Assembly (NCBI GenBank): GCA_013329175.1
Contig: DUKR01000109.1
Location: 1-7,703, forward strand
Length of the DNA: 7,703 bases
Reading direction: 5' to 3'
DNA from: Candidatus Woesearchaeota archaeon
GTDB taxonomy: Archaea > Nanobdellota > Nanobdellia > Woesearchaeales > UBA11716
The translations under genes were made by a program, and so were the position numbers. The notes under the pieces were generated by a model. The model worked only from the letters and a program-made list of their open reading frames with translations. It ran no database searches and was not told the origin of the DNA. Positions 1 through 5,236 of the stretch are shown piece by piece. Each line of letters begins with the position of its first letter. The stretch's first letter is position 1.

Positions 1-35
1 ACTCAAGTATTTGGATGTCACCACTCCCCGAAAGA

Positions 36-42
36 TTTATAT
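36..42 (+). promoter_or_regulatory. TATA box for the CBS/KaiC-like gene
   Basis: TTTATAT preceded by a purine-rich stretch (CGAAAGA, 29-35) that fits an archaeal BRE/TATA pair. The box centre is about 29 bases before the ATG at 68, so a start site about 26 bases downstream gives a leader of three bases or fewer. No Shine-Dalgarno sequence precedes the ATG, which agrees with a leaderless transcript. This is inferred from spacing only. Confidence 0.65.
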
Positions 43-67
43 CCTATAGTATGCCAAGATAAAAGCT

Positions 68-1255
68 ATGATCCCTATCAAGGAGTTCATGGTCCATGAT
101 GTCAGGACTATAAAAGAGGATGACACCGTCGAAATGGCAGCTAAGGAGATGATTACAAAGAGCATCTCCTGCCTGGTGGTGGTCAGGGGAAAGCAGCCCT
201 GCGGCATCATCACCGAGACGGACATTCTGAAAAAAGTCCTGCTTAGCGGAAAAAACCCAAAGAAGACGCAAGTTAAGGCAGCGCAGTCTAAGCTTGAGAC
301 CATCTCGCCCCAGAAGGATTTTTTTGATGTAGTTGCCATGATGCAAAAGACAGGGGCAAAGCGGGTTGCTGTGGTTGAATCGGAAAAGCTTTTTGGCATC
401 GTCACCCAGACCGACATCGTGAAGGCGTCACTCAAGCTTCAGGAGCCACTTGTGGATGACCCTAAAAAGGCCACCGTGAAAGCCAAAGCGATGATAGCAA
501 AGATGTCTGATGCAACGTTGGGAGTAAAAAAGTGCGTTGATTCGGGTTACAAGGCGCTGAATGCCGTCCTTGGCGGCGGGTTTCCATCCAATAAGAGCAT
601 CCTGCTTGAAGGCCTTCCAGGATCAGGCAAGGGAGTCGTCGCATTCACCTACATGAAGCGAGGGCTTGAGCTAGGCGAAAACGTTGTCTACATCTGCATG
701 AATGAGCTTGTTGATGACATAAGGGAAGTGTTTGCCTCCCTTGGGATGAACGTGGCAACCTATGAAAAAGCAGGGACATTTTCGCTTATCAACATGTATG
801 ACGAGGTTATCGGCGACACCCAGCACATCTATAATGAAGCTGAACAGCTTCAGGTCAAGGAGTTCGGCATCATCAGGGAGACCGTTGACTCCCTTGCCGG
901 CGCAAGGGCCAGGCCATTGCGGGTTGTGGTGAATTTCATAACCCAAAGCATGGTTATCCATGATCCCAGGCAGGTCTATAAATTCGTCCTGATGCTCAAC
1001 AATTTCCTGAAGGCAAAAGGAGCAACTGTGCTGTATTTCATGCATATGGGTGATGGGCAGAGCAGAGATGTTGTAGCGATGGAAGAGATAATGGATGGCG
1101 CATTGGAATTCTCTGTCCATGAAGACGGAAGAAAATCCATGGTCATCAAGAAGATGAAGCCCACCATCAATGAGGTTCCCCAGTACTTCAGCTACAATCT
1201 AGACAGGAAGGCCGCACTGACGATAAAGCCTGAGAAGCATATGCAGAGAGGCTAA
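68..1255 (+). CDS. Two CBS domains fused to a degenerate KaiC/RecA-like ATPase domain
   Basis: A 395-residue cytosolic protein, probably a ligand-sensing regulator. Residues about 5-62 and 68-122 form two CBS repeats, each ending in the typical motif (GIITETDIL at 46-54, GIVTQTDIV at 110-118). CBS pairs usually bind adenine nucleotides. After a linker, residues about 155-390 match the KaiC-like branch of RecA ATPases: P-loop GLPGSGKG (182-189), a strand followed by MNELVDDI (211-218) where KaiC has FEE, and RVVVNFITQS (285-294) at the Walker B position. Three functional residues differ from active KaiC: Gly189 replaces the P-loop Ser/Thr, Asn212 replaces the first catalytic Glu (the second is kept as Glu213), and Asn289 replaces the Walker B Asp. 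Nucleotide binding is possible but hydrolysis is doubtful. The ATG at 68 fits the TATA spacing; an ATG at 51 hits a stop after three codons. The gene is monocistronic and its stop overlaps that of convergent msrB by 2 bases. The domain calls are firm; the biological role is unknown. Confidence 0.9.
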   Translation: MIPIKEFMVHDVRTIKEDDTVEMAAKEMITKSISCLVVVRGKQPCGIITETDILKKVLLSGKNPKKTQVKAAQSKLETISPQKDFFDVVAMMQKTGAKRVAVVESEKLFGIVTQTDIVKASLKLQEPLVDDPKKATVKAKAMIAKMSDATLGVKKCVDSGYKALNAVLGGGFPSNKSILLEGLPGSGKGVVAFTYMKRGLELGENVVYICMNELVDDIREVFASLGMNVATYEKAGTFSLINMYDEVIGDTQHIYNEAEQLQVKEFGIIRETVDSLAGARARPLRVVVNFITQSMVIHDPRQVYKFVLMLNNFLKAKGATVLYFMHMGDGQSRDVVAMEEIMDGALEFSVHEDGRKSMVIKKMKPTINEVPQYFSYNLDRKAALTIKPEKHMQRG

Positions 1256-1677
1256 CGGCTTATATCCTTTTCTTCGTCATTTTGGTCTTTTCTGAATTCC
1301 AGCGATGCTGAATTGATGCAATACCTAAGGCCGGTAGGTTTTGGCCCGTCGCTAAAGGCATGGCCTAAGTGCCCGCCGCATCGTGCGCAGTGGACCTCTG
1401 TTCGTTTCATGAAATGGCTTGTATCTTCCTGGGTTGCGATGCTCTCTTTGCATTTTGGTGCCCAGAAGCTTGGCCAGCCCGTGCCTGAGTCAAATTTTGC
1501 GACAGATGAAAAAAGCTCCGCCTTGCATCCTGCGCAGAGGTACGTCCCCCCTTCCTTACGGTCATGGTGTTTGCCGGTGAATGCAGGCTCAGTCCCGTGC
1601 TCTCGAAGGACCCCGAACTGCTCAGGCGTAAGCTCCTTCCTCCACTCCTCTTCTGCCTTAGTGGCGTTTTTGTTCAT
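1252..1677 (-). CDS. msrB: Peptide-methionine (R)-S-oxide reductase MsrB
   Basis: A 141-residue cytosolic MsrB, which reduces the R-sulfoxide of methionine in oxidised proteins. Visible motifs: zinc-binding Cys pairs C48/C51 and C97/C100, the GTGWPSF signature (65-71), GHLGHAFSDGP (102-112), and the catalytic Cys120 in RYCINSASL (118-126). Thr66 sits where many MsrBs carry the resolving cysteine (GCGWPSF). Cys76 is the only cysteine that is neither zinc-binding nor catalytic, so recycling may use it or a direct reductant. The start at 1677 is chosen because the reading frame further upstream (to 2022) overlaps the next gene and lacks MsrB similarity, and because GGGGAGG lies about 10 bases before this ATG. 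Gene D ends 49 bases upstream, so msrB is probably the last gene of the four-paralogue operon. I see no clear TATA box of its own. Its TAG stop overlaps the stop of the convergent gene. Confidence 0.96.
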   Translation of the reverse strand: MNKNATKAEEEWRKELTPEQFGVLREHGTEPAFTGKHHDRKEGGTYLCAGCKAELFSSVAKFDSGTGWPSFWAPKCKESIATQEDTSHFMKRTEVHCARCGGHLGHAFSDGPKPTGLRYCINSASLEFRKDQNDEEKDISR

Positions 1678-1699
1678 GAATCTGCTTCCTCCCCATGCT

Positions 1700-1727
1700 G
1701 GCTTCTCCTGAAAGTCTCTGGAGAGCC
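1700..1727 (-). promoter_or_regulatory. Hairpin between gene D and msrB
   Basis: On the - strand, GGCTCTCC (1727-1720) can pair with GGAGAAGCC (1708-1700), giving eight base pairs with one bulged A and an 11-base loop. It begins at the last base of the D stop codon and ends about 11 bases before the msrB Shine-Dalgarno sequence. No T-run follows, so it does not look like a terminator. It could be an RNA-processing or attenuation element that sets msrB expression apart from the upstream genes. The pairing is seen in the sequence; the role is inferred. Confidence 0.4.
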
Positions 1728-2230
1728 TAGAATTGATACCTTGCAAAATAGTCCTTGAGCGCCTGGTGCAGGTCATAGGCGTGCTTCCTGACAGCAGCAT
1801 CCTCACGCTCAGTCCATACTTTGTAGATGTACTTGTCATACAACGCGCGAAGGAAATAGAACAGCGGCTTCTTCTGCCACTGGCCTTCCAGCTCTGAATG
1901 GACGATGCCGTCAACAAGGATGGTGACATCCCCATGCTGCAGCGTCCGCTGGGCATCATTTTTGGTGATGATGACGCTGGTGACGTTGGTAGCAAGAAAT
2001 CGGATGCGAACAACGTGCTCAAACGTATTGCCTACCTCCCTGAACCATTCCACATTCCACTCGGCCTGCATTCCCGCTGCAAGGGTATGCTCAACCTTCT
2101 TCTTGATCTCCTTCTCGAATCCCCGCTTTCGCATGAAATCCTCAGTGAAGGCATAGAAGTCAACAAGGTCAAAGGGGCCGTTATACGCTAGGCGCAGCCC
2201 GTCCACCACGAATTTGTGTTCTCCGCTCAT
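1727..2230 (-). CDS. Hypothetical protein D of the four-paralogue operon
   Basis: A 167-residue protein of no family I recognise. It is the most diverged member of the local set but keeps the shared layout. A strand ending in a glycine (LRLAYNG, 12-18) leads into an amphipathic helix ending in a GFEKE turn (37-41). A loop carries E57, W58 and W62. Strands follow around VVRIRFLA (73-80) and GDVTILVDG (100-108), then QW (117-118), and a helix ending in LYDKYIY (130-136). A last charged helix (about 141-166) closes the protein. It has no signal peptide, no transmembrane segment and no cysteine, so a soluble protein is expected. The start at 2230 is supported by AGGTGA four bases upstream. That ribosome site overlaps the TAG stop of gene C, implying coupled translation. 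Function is unknown. Confidence 0.85.
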   Translation of the reverse strand: MSGEHKFVVDGLRLAYNGPFDLVDFYAFTEDFMRKRGFEKEIKKKVEHTLAAGMQAEWNVEWFREVGNTFEHVVRIRFLATNVTSVIITKNDAQRTLQHGDVTILVDGIVHSELEGQWQKKPLFYFLRALYDKYIYKVWTEREDAAVRKHAYDLHQALKDYFARYQF

Positions 2231-2238
2231 GGCATCAC

Positions 2239-2766
2239 CTATGCAGGAACGCTTTCCACAAGCCTCCAGTGCCTCTTTAGGTTCAGAAGTTTCTCCAGAT
2301 GGTCATTAAGCATATGGCAGTCTCTTGTCACCATCTTCTCAAAGCTCTCGGTGTAATGAACATAGAGCCACTTGTCAAAGAGGGTGCGCACTGCCTGCAA
2401 GAAAGCGTTGCCATCCCAGCGGTGCTCGTAGTCAAGCTCAAGGTAGCCGTCAAGATAGATGATGACCCTGCCATGATCAAGCCTCTCCTTCTTCCCTTCA
2501 TGCACCACGTCTTTTTTGACCATGTCATAGATGAGGATGCGTATCTTCATCATCTGGCGATAGTAGTCAGTGACCTTCTTCCATGGATAGGACTCCCACT
2601 CCATGAACTTGCCGCTTGCGGTGTCGTACTCAAAATTCTTGTTCGTCCTCTTCTCAAAGCCTTTCTCAAAGAGCCATGAATCTATGGCCCGGAAGAGGTC
2701 ATTGGCATTGAACATGCCCTTGAAATCCATCCTGAGATGGTCAACGATGATTTTTATCTCTGACAT
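2239..2766 (-). CDS. Hypothetical protein C of the four-paralogue operon
   Basis: A 175-residue, charged and aromatic-rich protein with no recognised family. Order of elements: strand LRMDFKG (11-17), helix (about 21-35) with a GFEKR turn (36-40), a loop with MEWESYPW (55-62), strands around MMKIRILIY (72-80) and GRVIIYLDGYLELDY (99-113), RW at 116-117, a helix ending in LFDKWLY (129-135), and a C-terminal helix (about 137-165). The GR-V/I-x-I strand, the RW and the [FY][DN]K[YW] motif are shared with A, B and D, which is the evidence for paralogy. It lacks the basic KHKHPSPFG loop of A and B. The ATG at 2766 has AGGAAG a few bases upstream, and this site overlaps the TAG stop of gene B. A single cysteine and the lack of signal or membrane segments suggest a soluble protein. 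Function is unknown. Confidence 0.86.
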   Translation of the reverse strand: MSEIKIIVDHLRMDFKGMFNANDLFRAIDSWLFEKGFEKRTNKNFEYDTASGKFMEWESYPWKKVTDYYRQMMKIRILIYDMVKKDVVHEGKKERLDHGRVIIYLDGYLELDYEHRWDGNAFLQAVRTLFDKWLYVHYTESFEKMVTRDCHMLNDHLEKLLNLKRHWRLVESVPA

Positions 2767-2772
2767 TGCTTC

Positions 2773-3336
2773 CTACCTGTGCACGCCAGTCCAGTAGCGG
2801 TGCTCAAAGCCCTCAGATTCCATCTTGAGGCGCTGCTGGACAAGGTTATAGAGCTGGTGGATCTCCCTGTACCAAAGCTGGTCCCACCATAACTGCTCCT
2901 TCTTCTTCTTTATCACGTACTTATTATAAACGTTTCTCAGTGAATAATAGAATGCCCTCTCCTCCCAGCGTTTCTCATCGTCATATTCCATCTTTCCGGT
3001 GAACTCCATCCAGATCCTGCCTTTGGTGAATGCCCTGGTGCTGCCATCTTTCATGAGAACCTCGACGTCATGGGCATCGTAGGTATGAAAATATATGCTG
3101 ATATGAAAGGATAGGTAATCATCCTCATGCCTGTGTGCAGCCCAGACGTACTGGCGCTCGATGCCGAAAGGCGATGGGTGCTTGTGCTTGTAAATCTTCT
3201 CGTAGAAATGGTATTTTCTTTGCCTGAACCAGTCCACCATCTGCTGGTAGAGATCTTCCATGTCCCAGACGCCCTTGTAGCGGATATAAACTACAGGCAC
3301 GTTCTCTGCGTTGTATTTTGTTTCCGGCATGCTCAT
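2773..3336 (-). CDS. Hypothetical protein B of the four-paralogue operon
   Basis: A 187-residue protein of an unrecognised family, close paralogue of A (85 of 125 residues identical without gaps over B18-142). Elements: strand YIRYKGVWDM (17-26), helix DLYQQMVDWFRQRKYHF (28-44), the basic loop KHKHPSPFGIERQYVW (50-65), strands around 74-98, GRIWMEF (106-112), DDEKRW (119-124), a helix ending in VYNKYV (136-141), a Lys-rich stretch (143-146) with a local tryptophan cluster (W150, W151, W155), and a C-terminal helix ending in EGFEH (175-179). No cysteine, signal or membrane segment is present. The ATG at 3336 overlaps the TGA of gene A as ATGA, but the only Shine-Dalgarno-like AGGA lies one base before it. 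The in-frame ATG at 3330 has a better 7-base spacing and may be the real start (185 residues). Function is unknown. Confidence 0.88.
   Translation of the reverse strand: MSMPETKYNAENVPVVYIRYKGVWDMEDLYQQMVDWFRQRKYHFYEKIYKHKHPSPFGIERQYVWAAHRHEDDYLSFHISIYFHTYDAHDVEVLMKDGSTRAFTKGRIWMEFTGKMEYDDEKRWEERAFYYSLRNVYNKYVIKKKKEQLWWDQLWYREIHQLYNLVQQRLKMESEGFEHRYWTGVHR
3138..3240 (-). repeat. Conserved duplicated block, copy in gene B
   Basis: These 103 bases match 3701-3803 in gene A at 90 of 103 positions with no gap. Only three of about 34 codons differ in amino acid; most differences are silent. The block encodes the end of the first helix and the basic KHKHPSPFG loop. Confidence 0.9.
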
Positions 3337-3893
3337 GTCCTGTTATACACGCCCCCAAGGTGGGCATGCTCAAAGCCTTCGGTCTGGAGCTTGAGGCGCT
3401 CGGCGATGAGGGCGCATACGCTGTGCTGCTCAGTCCTGAATTTTGGCGAGTAGCCCTGCATGAGGCGCTTTCGGTTGACGTACTTGTTGTAGAAATCTTT
3501 CAGGTGGCGGTAAAAGGCTTTTTCGTCCCAGCGCTTCTCATCGTCAAACTGGATGTTGACTTTCACCTCTATCCAGATGCGGCCCTTGGTGAACTCCCTT
3601 GCTGTCCCGTCCTTCATCACCACCTGGACATCATGGCAATCATAGGTGTGCATGTAGAAATTATAGGCGATTTTGACGTATTCATTCTCCTTCCTTTCAG
3701 CAGCCCAGACGTACTGGCGCTCAATCCCGAAGGGCGATGGGTGCTTATGCTTGTAAATCTTTTCATGGAAGTGGTACTTTTTCTGCCTGAACCAGTCTAC
3801 CAAAGACTCGTACAGGTCCTGCATGTCCCATACACCAGCGTAGCGGATATAGGCTGTCGGTGTAGGGACATATGCTTCAAAAGCCTTGACCAC
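3333..3893 (-). CDS. Hypothetical protein A, first gene of the four-paralogue operon
   Basis: A 186-residue protein that I cannot assign to a family. Elements: strand AYIRYAGVW (14-22), helix DLYESLVDWFRQKKYHF (26-42), basic loop KHKHPSPFGIERQYVW (48-63), long strands across about 72-93 containing HTYDCHD (82-88), GRIWIEVKV (104-112), DDEKRW (117-122), a helix ending in FYNKYV (134-139), then a basic linker and a C-terminal helix ending in EGFEH (172-176). The start is a GTG at 3893: it sits about 15 bases after the start site predicted from the TATA box at 3930-3939, and GGAG lies four bases upstream. No earlier ATG is available in frame. The gene leads the operon A-B-C-D-msrB and overlaps B by four bases. 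The strong bias to aromatic and charged residues is shared with B. Function is unknown; the protein looks soluble. Confidence 0.88.
   Translation of the reverse strand: MVKAFEAYVPTPTAYIRYAGVWDMQDLYESLVDWFRQKKYHFHEKIYKHKHPSPFGIERQYVWAAERKENEYVKIAYNFYMHTYDCHDVQVVMKDGTAREFTKGRIWIEVKVNIQFDDEKRWDEKAFYRHLKDFYNKYVNRKRLMQGYSPKFRTEQHSVCALIAERLKLQTEGFEHAHLGGVYNRT
3701..3803 (-). repeat. Conserved duplicated block, copy in gene A
   Basis: Partner of the block at 3138-3240 in gene B (90 of 103 bases identical). Protein identity here is about 91%, against about 59% for the rest of the aligned A/B core, so this segment is under unusually strong constraint or was exchanged between the two genes. Confidence 0.9.
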
Positions 3894-3929
3894 TCTTCTC
3901 CAAACCCTCAGGGAAAATCAGGGGAACGG

Positions 3930-3939
3930 TTTATATAAA
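3930..3939 (-). promoter_or_regulatory. TATA box of the four-paralogue operon
   Basis: TTTATATAAA, preceded on the - strand by GGAAAGC, is close to the archaeal BRE plus TATA consensus. Its centre predicts a transcript start near 3908, leaving a 15-base leader with GGAG before the GTG of gene A. The box is self-complementary, so it could also fire on the + strand, but the BRE-like context and the gene layout favour the - strand. Confidence 0.75.
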
Positions 3940-4066
3940 GCTTTCCAACACCAGACTCTTGCATTTTTTCATAATGCTTCGGCTTTGTGAAGTTGCTTCC
4001 CTGCCGTTTTGCTGCGGCTGTACTCATCAGTTTTCTACGACGGTTCACGTAGTAGCCATGCATTCC

Positions 4067-4089
4067 AAAAAAGGGCATTCATCAAAAAA
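4067..4089 (-). terminator. Probable transcript end of the amidohydrolase operon (paired T6 runs)
   Basis: On the - strand this stretch holds two T6 runs (4089-4084 and 4072-4067) separated by 11 bases. Archaeal RNA polymerase commonly stops at T-runs without needing a hairpin. The runs lie about 175 bases after the amidohydrolase stop codon and before the promoter of gene A, so they would isolate the two - strand operons. This is inferred from position and base content. Confidence 0.45.
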
Positions 4090-4169
4090 TCATTACCCAA
4101 TAGCTTTATTTCATCCTCTCACTTTGTTTTTCTTTATCAATTGAAAATGCTGCATAGGGTGATGTTGTC

Positions 4170-4242
4170 AATTCCGTCGTGCACTGCTAAGCCGCTCATC
4201 CTTCATGCCCGCCATTGCAGTGCGTTACGCTGTGGCGATGCC
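4170..4242. repeat. Diverged intergenic repeat, copy 1
   Basis: Matches 7621-7694 in the same orientation. The first 43 bases agree at 37 positions, and the last 20 (4223-4242) agree at 16, with a short indel zone between them. This copy has a perfect 7-base inverted repeat, GCACTGC (4181-4187) and GCAGTGC (4217-4223), around a 29-base loop. It is GC-richer than its flanks and lies in the 3' flank of the amidohydrolase gene. It may be a structured RNA element or a small dispersed repeat; its strand of action is unknown. Confidence 0.7.
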
Positions 4243-4264
4243 CTGTGGATTAATAATTCTCCCC

Positions 4265-5167
4265 TCAAAAGAACCCTCCTTGCTTTGTGTTATTGGATAG
4301 GAACTCAATGAACTCCTTTAAGGTATCAATAACCTCACCATAATTATCCTGACAGGTTTTTCTGTTCAGCTCAATCTGAATAGCGTAGATGCCCCTGTCC
4401 TGGTTTCCATAGTTCAGGGTAATGTACCCCCCTGAGTGCCTGATTGCTTCATGGTGGTAGGGCATATCACGTATATCCCTTCTGCCATAGCCTGCATAGC
4501 CTATGAGCATGTTAGACTCTGAGAAAAAAGGAAGAAGCTGGTTCTGGCAGATGCTGCTGCCTGTGCTCCTGCCCCTGCCGTCGCCTATGATGAGATCAAA
4601 TGGGCCCTTGGACATTGAATGCAGGTCAATAAGGACAACAGGATTGGCTGCGCTCTCCAACAGAGATTGTAGACTTTGGTGGTAAGGTCTGTGGTATCTT
4701 TTGATTCTTGATTTTATTTCCTTTTCAGTGAGGTAGCAATGGTTTTTAGAATCATATTGCCACACAGGAGTGTGTTCATGGGTAAAAAGCTGGACAAGCC
4801 GCTCATTATCCCTGTCTTCAAGCGTGGGGGTTGCTGTTAATCCGCCATTGGCAGGATAATAATTACCTACAGGATCAAAAACCACGCCAAGATCAAGTTC
4901 GTCAATAACATGGCTTCTGTTAAGATTAATTGCATACTTTGATATATTGGCTATCTGGACAACCGCAAGGTCCGCAAACTCTAAGGCAATCTCCTCAGTG
5001 TATTCATCATACCTAGTGACCGCTTCTTCCAAAGGGATTGCGAGCCTTTGTTTGACGTCTTCTGGGATTGTCCTTCCTGCATGTGGAACAGAGATTATTA
5101 TCCGCGGTTTTTTATTGCCTATTCTTCTGTCGATTATTTTAAAGATTTCTTCTCTTTGCTTTCCCAT
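4265..5167 (-). CDS. N-formylglutamate amidohydrolase family protein
   Basis: A 300-residue cytosolic hydrolase of the N-formylglutamate amidohydrolase family, whose classic members release formate from N-formylglutamate in histidine breakdown. The fold belongs with zinc carboxypeptidase-like enzymes. Visible motifs: SVPHAGRTIP (26-35) with the early His, DEYTEEIA (54-61), YAINLNRS (78-85), RYHRPYHQSL (157-166), VLIDLHSM (178-185), GDGRG (195-199), HSGGYIT (244-250) and IQIELNR (263-269). The length is typical or slightly long. No other histidine-degradation gene is nearby, so the true substrate may be another N-acyl amino acid or peptide. The ATG at 5167 has GGGTGA five bases upstream. The SpoIIM-family gene ends 69 bases upstream on the same strand, so co-transcription is likely; AT-rich sequence at 5177-5197 could also hold a weak promoter. 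Family is firm, substrate is not. Confidence 0.9.
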   Translation of the reverse strand: MGKQREEIFKIIDRRIGNKKPRIIISVPHAGRTIPEDVKQRLAIPLEEAVTRYDEYTEEIALEFADLAVVQIANISKYAINLNRSHVIDELDLGVVFDPVGNYYPANGGLTATPTLEDRDNERLVQLFTHEHTPVWQYDSKNHCYLTEKEIKSRIKRYHRPYHQSLQSLLESAANPVVLIDLHSMSKGPFDLIIGDGRGRSTGSSICQNQLLPFFSESNMLIGYAGYGRRDIRDMPYHHEAIRHSGGYITLNYGNQDRGIYAIQIELNRKTCQDNYGEVIDTLKEFIEFLSNNTKQGGFF

Positions 5168-5236
5168 AATTCACCCCAAATATTTTTTGATATTTCTGCA
5201 TTTTCTCTTACAAGCCATGCCATACAAGAAAGCAGG

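Larger units (their letters stand above)
3940..4264. other. Non-coding region between two - strand operons
   Basis: No convincing gene is seen. It contains, from left to right: a T6 on the + strand (3964-3969), a short CTACG/CGTAG inverted repeat (4035-4052), two A6 runs that are T6 runs on the - strand (4067-4072, 4084-4089), a T-rich + strand stretch (4122-4139), and copy 1 of a diverged repeat (4170-4242) just after the end of the amidohydrolase gene. Short + strand reading frames here lack a start signal and have low-complexity, cysteine/phenylalanine-rich content. Confidence 0.6.

Noticed and set aside
37..435. Minus-strand reading frames over the CBS region (also 44-346, 671-1120)
   Set aside because: They are shadows of the clearly recognised + strand CBS/KaiC-like gene.
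1678..2022. N-terminal extension of the msrB reading frame to 256 residues
   Set aside because: It overlaps gene D on the same strand in another frame, carries no MsrB similarity, and the ATG at 1677 has a good ribosome site.
2299..2679. Plus-strand reading frames across the paralogue genes (also 1898-2191, 3318-3938)
   Set aside because: They mirror the - strand genes, whose paralogy and mostly silent base differences show the - strand frames are the real ones.
4035..4052. CTACG/CGTAG inverted repeat with an 8-base loop containing GGTTCA, reminiscent of a tRNA T-arm
   Set aside because: The loop has the wrong length and no acceptor, D or anticodon stems are found around it.
3959..4144. Possible small + strand gene (61 residues) placed about 26 bases after the symmetric TATA box
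   Set aside because: It would need a TTG start without a ribosome site, and its composition (Cys, His, Phe-rich, T-tract derived) looks non-coding.
4170..4225. On the - strand, copy 1 of the repeat can be read as a short peptide (MKDERLSSARRN)
   Set aside because: The corresponding frame in copy 2 is broken by TGA after MEDGQLCSA, so conservation is at the DNA or RNA level rather than as a peptide.
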